A DNA stretch of 58,976 nucleotides, taken from positions 1-58,976 of the forward strand of contig JBBSBK010000006.1 in assembly GCA_038251315.1 (NCBI GenBank), in the 5' to 3' direction. A program made the position numbers and the translations under genes. The notes under the pieces were generated by a model. That model was not told the DNA's origin, made no database searches, and saw only the letters and a list, made by a program, of their open reading frames with translations. Below, piece by piece: positions 36,350-44,974 of this stretch. Source of the stretch: JBBKXP01 sp038251315 (GTDB lineage: Bacteria; Pseudomonadota; Alphaproteobacteria; Rhodobacterales; Rhodobacteraceae). The first letter of the stretch is position 1, and every line of letters begins with the position of its first letter.

Positions 36350-38286
36350 GCCCGGTCTCTGCCGACTGAACCGGGGGCGGCACGTTCCTGAAACCTGAGC
36401 TGATCCTCGGCGATGCGTCCGCGCACGTTGGCGGGGTAGGCGTCGAGCGGCGGCGAGCCATCGAACAGTGCCTGCAGCATGATGTCGCGGGCGATGGGGG
36501 CGGCTGCCGTCGATCCGCCACCACCGTGTTCGACAACGACCGCGACGGCAAATTTTGGGTCGTCCACCGGGGCAAAGCAGACAAAAAGTGCATGGTCACG
36601 TCGTTCCCACGGCAAGTCCTGATTGCGGGTGACGCCACGTGCGCGTTCCTCGGCGGTGATCCGGCGAACCTGTGACGTGCCGGTCTTGCCGGCCATCCGC
36701 ATTTCGGACATGGCGATGCGCGACCCGTAGGCAGTGCCGCGCTGGTTGTTCGACACGGCATCCATCGACGCACGGACCCGGCGCAGCAGGTTTTCGTTCA
36801 GATCCATCGGTTCGCCCGCGCCGCTGGGCTGTTGAACCCCGTCAATGGCCCGCACAAGGCGGGGTTCGACGCTGCGCCCCGTGGCGATCCGCGACATCAT
36901 CACGGCAAGGCTAAGGGGCGAGGCAAGCACATAACCCTGCCCGATCGATGCGTTCACCGTATCGCCGATCCGCCAATCTTCGCCGCGAACTTCTGTTTTC
37001 CAAGCCTTGTCGGGGGCGATGCCGGAATGCACGGCGGACAGCGGCAGATCGTGTTTGACACCGATCCCCAGCTTGCGGGCCATTGCCGCGATGTTGTCGA
37101 TCCCGGCACGCTGGCCGACCTCGTAATAGTAGACGTCGCAGCTTTGTTTGAGGCTTTCGTGAAAGTTGATATTGCCGTGGCCGCCAGACTTCCAGCAGTG
37201 GAAACGGGTGCCCGCCACTTCGGTAAAGCCCCGGCAATAGACGGTTTCCTCGGGGTCGAGCACACCGTTTTCCAGTGCGGCGAGGGCGGTGACCATCTTG
37301 AAGGTGGACCCTGGCGGATAGGCCCCCTGTACCGCTTTTGCGGCCAGCGGGCGGTATTTGTTTTCGTTCAGATCGGTCCAGTCCTTGACCGAAATACCGC
37401 GCACGAACAGGTTTGGGTCAAACGTCGGCGCCGATCCGACGGCCCGCAGGTCGCCGTGTTCAAGGTCGATCACCACAGCCCCGGCAGATTCACCCTCAAG
37501 CCGCGCCTCGACGTAGGACTGCAGGCGGGCGTCGATGGTCAGTTGCACATCAGCCCCCGGCTGCCCCTCCTGACGGTCGAGTTCGCGCATGACCCGGCCC
37601 AGCGCGTTGACCTCGATCCGCTTGGTGCCGGCAGCCCCGCGCAGGGTTGTCTCAAGCTTGTTTTCCACGCCGGTCTTGCCGATCTGAAACTTCGGGATCT
37701 GCAGCAGCGGGTCGGGATCGTCGAGCAGTGACAGGTCGTAATCGCTGACCGGACCGACATAGCCGACGACATGGGCAAGGTCGGACCCCAGCGGATAGAG
37801 ACGCGACAGCCCCACCTCGGCGGTGACGCCGGGCAGCGCCGGGGCGTTGATGCTAACGCGGGCGATATCGTCCCAACTGACCCGTTCGGCGATGGTGACG
37901 GGGACAAACGACGACCGGCGGGCAATTTCGGCCAGCGCCTTGTCCATGTCCTCGGGCGTCAGGGGCATCAGGAGGGACAGACGTTGCAGCACGTCTTCGA
38001 CATCGCCGGCATCCTCGCGGACGATGACGATGCGGTAATTCTGTTCGTTCTGGGCGATTGGCACACCGTTACGATCAAAGATCAGGCCACGGGCGGGGGG
38101 CAGCAGACGAATGTTGATCCGGTTCTCGTCAGCCAGCAGGCGGAACTGGTCGGCCTGATCGATCTGCATTTGCTGCATCCGCAGACCAAGCGCACCCAGC
38201 ACCCCGATCTGGGCCACCCCGACGACAAGGGCGCGACGCGAAATGCTGCGTGCGCTTTCGATGGTGTCCTTGGGGGCCCGCTTCAT
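36346..38286 (-). CDS. mrdA: Penicillin-binding protein 2
   Basis: The ~646-residue transpeptidase has one N-terminal membrane helix (LVVGVAQIGVLGALGLRM), a pedestal domain (PPARGLIFDRNGVPIA) and a transpeptidase domain with STFK (YPPGSTFKMV), SCD and KTGTS. It crosslinks peptidoglycan in the elongasome with RodA and MreBCD. ATG 38286 overlaps the mreD stop; longer readings upstream are non-coding. Confidence 0.95.
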   Translation of the reverse strand: MKRAPKDTIESARSISRRALVVGVAQIGVLGALGLRMQQMQIDQADQFRLLADENRINIRLLPPARGLIFDRNGVPIAQNEQNYRIVIVREDAGDVEDVLQRLSLLMPLTPEDMDKALAEIARRSSFVPVTIAERVSWDDIARVSINAPALPGVTAEVGLSRLYPLGSDLAHVVGYVGPVSDYDLSLLDDPDPLLQIPKFQIGKTGVENKLETTLRGAAGTKRIEVNALGRVMRELDRQEGQPGADVQLTIDARLQSYVEARLEGESAGAVVIDLEHGDLRAVGSAPTFDPNLFVRGISVKDWTDLNENKYRPLAAKAVQGAYPPGSTFKMVTALAALENGVLDPEETVYCRGFTEVAGTRFHCWKSGGHGNINFHESLKQSCDVYYYEVGQRAGIDNIAAMARKLGIGVKHDLPLSAVHSGIAPDKAWKTEVRGEDWRIGDTVNASIGQGYVLASPLSLAVMMSRIATGRSVEPRLVRAIDGVQQPSGAGEPMDLNENLLRRVRASMDAVSNNQRGTAYGSRIAMSEMRMAGKTGTSQVRRITAEERARGVTRNQDLPWERRDHALFVCFAPVDDPKFAVAVVVEHGGGGSTAAAPIARDIMLQALFDGSPPLDAYPANVRGRIAEDQLRFQERAAPGSVGRDRA

Positions 38287-38822
38287 ACCCGATGCCCCAG
38301 ACCATCGACAGCACCGGGTGCGGGGCGATGCACCCCAAGCAGCAGATAGGCGATGCCAACGACCGCCGGATAGGCCAGGATCGTCATTGCCATCTGGATC
38401 AGGCTGAGCGTCAGGGGGGCCTGCGGAGTCATTACGGTTGCCAGCGCCGCCCGGTTGACCATCGTGATCGCGAAAATGCCCATCGCCACCGTCGCCCATT
38501 CAAGGCCAAACGGCGCGCTGCGCAAACCGCTGGCACGGGCACGGATGATTTCGGTCAGGATCAGCACGAGCGCCGTCCATAGCCCCGGTGGGCGCTGGAA
38601 CAGAAGGTCGGACCCAAGGAATACCAGCGCAATCAGCGGCACCGGCAGAAAATCGGGCCGGCGGGCAACCCAGACCAGCGTGATCGCAAGGATCAGATCG
38701 GGCGGCGCAAAGGCGCGGGGCAGGGTTTCGAGCGGCAGCAATTGCGTGAAGATCAGCCCTATGGCGATCACCAGATAGGTCAGGCGACCCAGCCAGCGCC
38801 GGGCGGTCGGGGTTTCAGCCAT
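38283..38822 (-). CDS. mreD: Rod shape-determining protein MreD
   Basis: This 179-residue protein has five or so hydrophobic helices and the MreD pattern APPDLILAITLVWVARRPDFLP. It lies between mreC (8-base overlap) and mrdA (ATGA overlap). It links MreC/MreB to the synthases in the inner membrane. Confidence 0.9.
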   Translation of the reverse strand: MAETPTARRWLGRLTYLVIAIGLIFTQLLPLETLPRAFAPPDLILAITLVWVARRPDFLPVPLIALVFLGSDLLFQRPPGLWTALVLILTEIIRARASGLRSAPFGLEWATVAMGIFAITMVNRAALATVMTPQAPLTLSLIQMAMTILAYPAVVGIAYLLLGVHRPAPGAVDGLGHRV

Positions 38823-39717
38823 TGCTTGCCCCCGTGTCCTGCGCCACCGGTGTCAGCGCCGCATCGGGCGAGATCAGCGATCCGGGGTCGGTAATGCTTT
38901 CGTGCGGGTTGCTGCGCAGGACGCGCAGGAACTCCAGTCGTTCGAAATCGGCCGACAGGCGCACCCGCAACCGCCGGTCATTGCCCAGTGCGACCTGCCC
39001 GACCAGCAGATCGGCCGGAAAGACGCCGCCGTCACCCGTTGTCACCACCCGATCACCGGGGCGGACCACGTCGGAATTCTCCAGAAAATCCACTGGCGGG
39101 TTGATCGTATTGTCGCCCACCAGCACAGCACGTTGGCCTGATGGCTGAATCACCACCGGTATACGGCTGGACGTATCGGTCAGCAGGATCACGCGTGACG
39201 TATTCGCCCCAACCCCGGAAATGCGCCCGATCAGCCCGATCCCGTCCATCGTCGGCCAGCCATCGACGATGCCGTCGCGGGCGCCGACGTTCAGCAGGAC
39301 CGACTGGCGGAATGGCGAACCGCTGTCAGCCAGCACGACGCCGGTGACGAATGTGAATTGCGGGTCAAGGCGGACGTTGTTCAGGTCCAGCAGCTTGGCG
39401 TTTTCCTGTTCCAGTTGCAGTGCGGCCTCTTTCCACGCTTTCATCTGTTGCAATTCGCGGCGCAGGTCGCCGTTCTGGGCCGCCAGCCGCTGATAGCTCT
39501 GGAAATCGGCGATCAGGTTGGCGAAACCAGTGACCGGGGCCATCGCCCAGTCGAAGGACGGCACCACCGCGTCGATCGCTGCGGCGCGAAACCGTTCGAC
39601 GCGCGGGCTGTCGATCCGCCAGATCAGGAACAACCCCAGCATGCACAGCACCAGCACGCCAACCAGCAATCTGCGGATCGGGCCGACATAGTCCTCGTCT
39701 TGCTTGTCGCGTGCCAT
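38815..39717 (-). CDS. mreC: Rod shape-determining protein MreC
   Basis: The 300-residue protein has one N-terminal membrane helix (LLVGVLVLCMLGLFLIW), a coiled-coil (AAQNGDLRRELQQMKAWKEAALQLEQENAKL) and the beta-barrel domain with DTSSRIPVVIQPSGQRAVLVG. The periplasmic part positions PBP2. It starts 24 bases after mreB. Confidence 0.93.
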   Translation of the reverse strand: MARDKQDEDYVGPIRRLLVGVLVLCMLGLFLIWRIDSPRVERFRAAAIDAVVPSFDWAMAPVTGFANLIADFQSYQRLAAQNGDLRRELQQMKAWKEAALQLEQENAKLLDLNNVRLDPQFTFVTGVVLADSGSPFRQSVLLNVGARDGIVDGWPTMDGIGLIGRISGVGANTSRVILLTDTSSRIPVVIQPSGQRAVLVGDNTINPPVDFLENSDVVRPGDRVVTTGDGGVFPADLLVGQVALGNDRRLRVRLSADFERLEFLRVLRSNPHESITDPGSLISPDAALTPVAQDTGASNG

Positions 39718-39741
39718 CGGCGGGGCAGCCCCCTGATGTGT

Positions 39742-40779
39742 TTAGCTGTCGTAATCTATGACATGCCGGAGTTGTTTTTCATACTCCAGCGCCTTGCCGG
39801 TCCCAAGAGCCACACAATTCAGTGACTCGTCGGCCACTGAAATTGCCAGCCCGGTCTGTTCGCGCAGTGCAAGGTCAAGCTGGCCCAGCAGCGCACCGCC
39901 GCCCGTCAGCATGACGCCCCGGTCGACGATATCGGCGGCAAGGTCGGGCGGCGTTGCCTCGAGGGCGGTCATCACCGCCTCGCAGATTTGCTGCACGGGT
40001 TCGGCCAGCGCCTCGGCCACTTGCGCCTGCGAAATCTCGGTTTCCTTGGGCACGCCGTTCAGCAGGTCGCGGCCCCGGATCATCATCGACGTGCCGCGCC
40101 CGTCGTCGGGCATTCTTGCCGTTCCGATGCTGGTCTTGATCCGCTCGGCAGTGGATTCGCCGATCAGAAGGTTATGCTGGCGACGCAGGTAGTTGATGAT
40201 CGCCTCGTCCATCCGGTCGCCACCGACGCGGACCGACCGTGCATAGACGATATCGCCCAATGACAGCACCGCAACCTCGGTCGTGCCGCCGCCGATATCG
40301 ACGACCATGTTGCCAGTCGGGTCGGTGATCGGCATGCCGGCGCCGATGGCGGCGGCGATGGGTTCCGCGATCAGCCCGGCGCGGCGGGCCCCTGCGGACA
40401 GGACCGACTGGCGGATCGCGCGTTTTTCAACCGGGGTCGCGCCGTGCGGGACGCAGACGATGATCTTGGGTTTGGAGAATGTCGTGCGTTTGTGGACCTT
40501 GCGGATGAAATGCTTGATCATCTCTTCGGCCACATCGAAATCGGCGATGACGCCGTCGCGCATCGGGCGGATTGCTTCGATGCTGCCGGGGGTGCGGCCC
40601 AGCATCAGCTTGGCATCCTCGCCCACTGCGAGCACCTTTTTGACGCCGTCCTTGACGTGGTAGGCGACGACCGAAGGTTCGGAAAGCACGATGCCCTTGC
40701 CACGGACGTAGATCAGCGTGTTCGCCGTCCCCAGATCAATCGCCATGTCAGACGAAAACAAACCCCCAAGCCACGACAT
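39742..40779 (-). CDS. mreB: Actin-like cell shape protein MreB
   Basis: The ~345-residue protein has the actin-fold phosphate loops DLGTANTLIYV and VVDIGGGTTEVAVLSLG and the adenosine motif LTGGGALLGQLD. The start MSWLGGLFSSDMAIDLG at 40779 follows a GGGACGG site and matches the family length. It heads the mreBCD-mrdA-rodA-ghrA operon. Confidence 0.96.
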   Translation of the reverse strand: MSWLGGLFSSDMAIDLGTANTLIYVRGKGIVLSEPSVVAYHVKDGVKKVLAVGEDAKLMLGRTPGSIEAIRPMRDGVIADFDVAEEMIKHFIRKVHKRTTFSKPKIIVCVPHGATPVEKRAIRQSVLSAGARRAGLIAEPIAAAIGAGMPITDPTGNMVVDIGGGTTEVAVLSLGDIVYARSVRVGGDRMDEAIINYLRRQHNLLIGESTAERIKTSIGTARMPDDGRGTSMMIRGRDLLNGVPKETEISQAQVAEALAEPVQQICEAVMTALEATPPDLAADIVDRGVMLTGGGALLGQLDLALREQTGLAISVADESLNCVALGTGKALEYEKQLRHVIDYDS

Positions 40780-40986
40780 ATATTTCCGTCCCGTTGCCAA
40801 AACCATTCAGGCCCGCGACTCGATGGTCGGGGCCGAGTGCCCTTATAGGCGGGTGGTAAGATGGGCGAAAGGCCTTGATTTCAACAGGTCGGCATCAAAA
40901 TGCCGTTAGGATTTTTCTGCCCTGAACGACCCGCGACAGGCAAATATCGCGGGCAGATTTGTCATTTTAGAACCTGCGGCGGCAGC

Positions 40987-42549
40987 CTAGACTGCATCCT
41001 TGTAATTCACACCCTTCACATCCTCGCCCGGTGCCGATCTTGCGCGGCGCACCAGAAGCCGGTTCAGGGCGTTGATGTAGGCCTTGGCTGAGGCGACCAC
41101 GGTGTCGGTATCGGCCGATTGCCCTGTCGCGATCTGCCCATCCTCTTCCATCCTGACGCTGACCGTCGCCTGCGCGTCGGTGCCTTCGGTGACGGCGTTC
41201 ACCTGATAAAGTTGCAGGTGGGCGCCGTGCGGGAACAGGGCTTTGACTGCGTTGAATGTCGCATCGACCGGGCCGTCGCCGGTGGCTGTGACCGACTGTT
41301 CGGTCCCGTCTATGTCCAGCGTCATATCGGCGGTTTGTGGTCCCGTCGTGCCGCAGACCACCCGCAGGGACTTCAGCCGAATCCGGTCGTCGGCGGCGTC
41401 GTTCTGGCGGACCAGCGCGATCAGGTCGTCGTCGTAAACTTCTTTTTTACGATCGGCGAGTTCCTTGAACCGGACGAATGCGTCGTTCAACTGGTTATCG
41501 GCCAGATCGAACCCGAGTTCTTTCAACTTGGACCGCAGCGCCGCCCGCCCCGAATGTTTGCCCATGACGATGTTGGTTTCAGCCAACCCGATATCGGTCG
41601 GTCGCATAATCTCGAACGTTTCGGCGTTTTTCAGCATGCCGTCTTGGTGGATTCCGCTTTCGTGGGCAAAGGCGTTCTTGCCCACGATCGCCTTGTTGAA
41701 CTGCACCGGGAACCCGCTGACCGTGGCGACGCGGCGGCTGATGTTCATGATCTTGGTGGTATCGATGCCCGTGGTCCACGGCATGATGTCGCGCCGCACC
41801 TTGAGGGCCATCACCACCTCTTCCAGCGCGGTGTTCCCCGCCCGTTCGCCCAAGCCGTTGATCGTGCATTCGATCTGGCGTGCGCCGCCTGCGACTGCGG
41901 CCATCGAATTGGCGGTCGCCATGCCAAGGTCGTTGTGGCAGTGGGTGGCAAAAATCACTTCGGTCGCGCCGTCGACTTCGTCGATCAGCCGCCGGATCAA
42001 CGCCGCACTTTCGACGGGCGCTGTGTAGCCGACCGTATCGGGGATGTTGATGGTCGTGGCGCCGGCGCGGATCGCGATGTCGACGGTGCGGCGCAGGAAT
42101 TCCCATTCCGTTCGCGTCGCGTCCATCGACGACCACTGCACGTTGTCAGACAGGTTTCGCGCATAGGTGACGCAGTCGTGCACCCGTTCGGCCATCGCAT
42201 CCTGGGTCAGGTTGTGCATGTCGCGGTGCGTCGGTGATGTGCCGATGAAGGTGTGGATGCGCGGAGAACGCGCGTGCCTGATGGCATCCCAACACCGGTC
42301 GATATCCTTGAAATTGGCACGCGCAAGGCCGCAGATGGTCGCAGATTTCGTGACCTTGGCGATGTCTCTGACGGCCATGAAATCGCCCTCGGACGCGATG
42401 GGGAACCCGGCCTCGATCACATCGACGCCCATGTCGTCCAGCAGGTCGGCGATTTCGAGTTTTTCGGCGTGGGTCATCGTGGCGCCGGGCGATTGTTCAC
42501 CGTCGCGCAATGTGGTGTCGAAAATCACCACGCGGTTCGAGTCAGTCAT
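40987..42549 (-). CDS. leuA: 2-isopropylmalate synthase
   Basis: The ~520-residue enzyme condenses acetyl-CoA with 2-oxoisovalerate, the first committed step of leucine synthesis. Active-site motifs are IFDTTLRDGEQSPGA and the metal-binding HCHNDLGMA. A C-terminal leucine-feedback domain follows (MTLDIDGTEQ..ATGDGPVDATFNAV). ATG 42549 has AAAGGA 8 bases upstream. A leucine leader gene and RNA structure lie directly upstream, so both feedback and attenuation are expected. Confidence 0.95.
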   Translation of the reverse strand: MTDSNRVVIFDTTLRDGEQSPGATMTHAEKLEIADLLDDMGVDVIEAGFPIASEGDFMAVRDIAKVTKSATICGLARANFKDIDRCWDAIRHARSPRIHTFIGTSPTHRDMHNLTQDAMAERVHDCVTYARNLSDNVQWSSMDATRTEWEFLRRTVDIAIRAGATTINIPDTVGYTAPVESAALIRRLIDEVDGATEVIFATHCHNDLGMATANSMAAVAGGARQIECTINGLGERAGNTALEEVVMALKVRRDIMPWTTGIDTTKIMNISRRVATVSGFPVQFNKAIVGKNAFAHESGIHQDGMLKNAETFEIMRPTDIGLAETNIVMGKHSGRAALRSKLKELGFDLADNQLNDAFVRFKELADRKKEVYDDDLIALVRQNDAADDRIRLKSLRVVCGTTGPQTADMTLDIDGTEQSVTATGDGPVDATFNAVKALFPHGAHLQLYQVNAVTEGTDAQATVSVRMEEDGQIATGQSADTDTVVASAKAYINALNRLLVRRARSAPGEDVKGVNYKDAV

Positions 42550-42565
42550 GTGTTTGATCCTTTGT

Positions 42566-42634
42566 TCCTTAGCTTTTGGCGCTGCACCCCTCTGAGCGGT
42601 CGCGCCGAAAGGCACGCTCAGAGGTGGCTAAGGA
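42566..42634 (-). promoter_or_regulatory. leuA attenuator: nested RNA stem-loops
   Basis: Read along the leuA mRNA, TCCTTAGC (42634-42627, inside the Leu codon run) can pair with GCTAAGGA (42573-42566), which lies just before the leuA ribosome site. Inside this outer stem, CCTCTGAGCG (42624-42615) pairs perfectly with CGCTCAGAGG (42598-42589). The inner 5' arm contains the leader stop codon. A third option pairs GGCGC in the inner loop with GCGCC downstream. No U-run follows, so control may act on leuA translation rather than by classical termination. A ribosome stalled at the Leu codons would open the outer stem. Confidence 0.65.
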
Positions 42635-42680
42635 GAAGCAGGGCGCGAATCGACAGGCCAGTGGCGGCCCCGGTCGTCAT
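42618..42680 (-). CDS. leuL: leu leader peptide (attenuator peptide)
   Basis: The short reading frame encodes MTTGAATGLSIRALLLLSHL and stops at TGA, 68 bases before leuA. Four consecutive leucine codons (CTG CTT CTC CTT) plus two more leucines in 20 residues are the hallmark of a leucine attenuation leader. An in-frame ATG at 42698 would add six residues. The ribosome site is weak in both cases. Its last codons form part of the RNA stems described in the neighbouring entry. Confidence 0.75.
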   Translation of the reverse strand: MTTGAATGLSIRALLLLSHL

Positions 42681-42794
42681 ATATGCGCAACTGTTCATGG
42701 TGCCGGACTATACCGCCGAATTTGTCAGTGGAAAGCCCAAAGTCGTCGCGGCGGCGGCATTGACGCGATACCTTCGACCGCTAGTTGTCGCGGC

Positions 42795-43454
42795 ATGGAA
42801 AATGCATTGGTCATCGGAGCTTCAGGCGGGATCGGCGCGGCGGTTGCGGCAGCGCTGGTGGCGCGTGGCTGTGACGTGACGGGGCTGTCGCGGTCGGCTG
42901 ATGGTCTGGACGTCACCGTGCCGGCATCGGTCGAGGCGGTGATGGGGCGGCTGGATGGGCCGTTCGATCTGATCTTCGTCGCCTTGGGTATTCTGGCCGC
43001 GCCCGGCGCTAAGCCCGAAAAGTCACTGACGGCAATTGACGGGGCGGCAATGGCGCGTGTCTTTGCGACCAATGCCATCGGTCCGGCCCTGATCCTGCGC
43101 CATGTGCCCCGGCTATTGACCAGCGACGGACGGGTCGCGATCCTGTCGGCGCGCGTCGGGTCGATCGGCGACAACAGCGTCGGCGGCTGGCATTCCTATC
43201 GCGCGTCCAAGGCTGCGTTGAACCAGATCGTGCATGGTGCCGCCATCGAACTGCGCCGCAGTCACAAACAATCTGTCTGCGTCACGCTGCATCCCGGCAC
43301 GGTCGAAACACCGTTCACTGCCGATTATGCCGGGCGGCATACCACTGTCGCGCCCGATCTGGCGGCGGCCAATCTGTTGGCGGTGATCGATGGGCTGTCG
43401 CCCGAACAGACCGGCGGGTTCTTTGATTACGCGGGCTCTGCGGTGCCGTGGTAA
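42795..43454 (+). CDS. Short-chain dehydrogenase/reductase
   Basis: This 219-residue SDR has the cofactor loop VIGASGGIGAAVAAALVARG and the catalytic Tyr/Lys in SYRASKAAL, with the Ser in ILSARVGS before it. The protein resembles small C-factor/CsgA-like SDRs. The start ATG at 42795 gives MENALVIGASGG. It overlaps the photolyase gene by a few bases, and the two probably share a promoter facing away from leuA. Confidence 0.88.
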   Translation: MENALVIGASGGIGAAVAAALVARGCDVTGLSRSADGLDVTVPASVEAVMGRLDGPFDLIFVALGILAAPGAKPEKSLTAIDGAAMARVFATNAIGPALILRHVPRLLTSDGRVAILSARVGSIGDNSVGGWHSYRASKAALNQIVHGAAIELRRSHKQSVCVTLHPGTVETPFTADYAGRHTTVAPDLAAANLLAVIDGLSPEQTGGFFDYAGSAVPW

Positions 43455-44974
43455 ACCTTGTTCTGGTGCTGGGCGACCAGCTAACACCGGACATTGCCGC
43501 ACTAAAAGCCGCCGACATGGGCCGCGACATCGTCGTCATGGCCGAGGTCCGGGCCGAGGCGTCGTACGTGCCCCACCACCCCAAAAAGATCGCGTTCTGC
43601 TTTGCCGCGATGCGCAAGTTTGCCGACGTGTTGCGGGCCGCTGGATGGCAGGTTGCCTATACCGCCTATGACGATCACGACAACGCCGGGTCGATTGTGG
43701 GCGAATTGGTGCGCCGCGCCGCCGAATTTGACGCGACCGGGGTTTTTGCAACCGAACCCGGCGAATGGCGGCTGATTGCGGCGCTTGACGATTGCCCGGT
43801 GCCGGTGCGCCAGATCGAGGATACGCGATTCATCTGTTCACACGCCTGTTTCAACGCATGGGCCAAGGACCGCAAGGCGCTGCGGATGGAGTATTTCTAT
43901 CGCGAGATGCGCCGCGACACAGGGCTGCTGATGGAAGGCGACGATCCGGCAGGGGGCAAGTGGAACTTTGACCACGACAACCGCAAACCTCCCAAGGGTG
44001 ATCTTGATCCGCCTGCGCCGATGGCATTTCAGATCGATGCTGTGGTGCAGGACGTCCTTGACCTTGTCGCAACCCAATTCCCCCTAAATTTCGGCGATTT
44101 GCGCCCGTTCTGGTTTGCCACCGATGCTGAAGGCGCTGAACAGCACTTGCACCAATGGTTGCGCGATGGGTTGCCCCGGTTTGGCGATTATCAGGATGCG
44201 ATGCTGACCGATCAGCCGTTCATGTTTCATGCGCTGATCGGGCTGTATATGAACGCCGGGTTGCTGGACCCGTTGGAGGTCTGCCAAGCAGTCGAGGCCG
44301 AGTGGCGGGCAGGTCGCGCGCCCCTGAATGCTGTCGAGGGGTTCATTCGCCAAATCATCGGCTGGCGCGAATATGTGCGCGGCATCTATTTCCAGCAGGG
44401 GCCGAGATACACCGCCCGCAACGATCTGGGGCATAACCGCGCCTTGCCCGAACTGTTCTGGGGGGGCAAGACCGACATGGCCTGCGTTGGCACAACCGTC
44501 GCGCAGACCCGCGAAAACGCCTATGCCCACCATATCCAGCGCCTGATGATCACGGGCAATTTCGCCCTGCTGGCGGGTATCGACCCGGCGCATGTGCATG
44601 AATGGTATCTGGCGGTTTACGCCGATGCTTATGAATGGGTCGAGGCCCCCAATGTCATCGGGATGAGCCAGTTTGCCGATGGCGGCATCATCGCGTCCAA
44701 ACCCTATGTCAGCAGCGGCAACTATATCGCCAGAATGTCGGATTACTGCAACGCCTGCGCCTATGATGTGAAGCAAAAGACCGGGCTGGGGGCTTGTCCG
44801 TTCAACCTGCTGTATTGGCATTTTCTGGAGCGACATCGTGCGCGGTTTTCGCAGAACCCCCGGATGGGCCAGATGTATGCCACATGGGACAGGATGGACG
44901 CCGACCGGCGCGACACCGTGCTGACTGACGCGCAGGCGTGGTTAGACCGGCTTGACGCGGGCGATCCTGTCTAG
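43448..44974 (+). CDS. Fe-S bacterial cryptochrome/(6-4) photolyase (PhrB/CryB type)
   Basis: The 508-residue protein belongs to the deoxyribodipyrimidine photolyase-related family. It has an N-terminal antenna-binding fold (LVLVLGDQLTPDIAAL) and a FAD-binding helical domain (VEGFIRQIIGWREYVRGIYF). Cysteines for a [4Fe-4S] cluster lie in YCNACAYDVKQKTGLGACPFN, with a fourth upstream near MACVGTTVAQT. It repairs (6-4) photoproducts or acts in light signalling. The start is a GTG overlapping the SDR stop. The stop shares the bases CTAG with the convergent MORN gene. Confidence 0.92.
   Translation: MVNLVLVLGDQLTPDIAALKAADMGRDIVVMAEVRAEASYVPHHPKKIAFCFAAMRKFADVLRAAGWQVAYTAYDDHDNAGSIVGELVRRAAEFDATGVFATEPGEWRLIAALDDCPVPVRQIEDTRFICSHACFNAWAKDRKALRMEYFYREMRRDTGLLMEGDDPAGGKWNFDHDNRKPPKGDLDPPAPMAFQIDAVVQDVLDLVATQFPLNFGDLRPFWFATDAEGAEQHLHQWLRDGLPRFGDYQDAMLTDQPFMFHALIGLYMNAGLLDPLEVCQAVEAEWRAGRAPLNAVEGFIRQIIGWREYVRGIYFQQGPRYTARNDLGHNRALPELFWGGKTDMACVGTTVAQTRENAYAHHIQRLMITGNFALLAGIDPAHVHEWYLAVYADAYEWVEAPNVIGMSQFADGGIIASKPYVSSGNYIARMSDYCNACAYDVKQKTGLGACPFNLLYWHFLERHRARFSQNPRMGQMYATWDRMDADRRDTVLTDAQAWLDRLDAGDPV

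Noticed and set aside
42589..42624. Perfect hairpin before leuA as an intrinsic terminator.
   Set aside because: No T-run follows on the leuA strand; it is better read as part of the leader switch.
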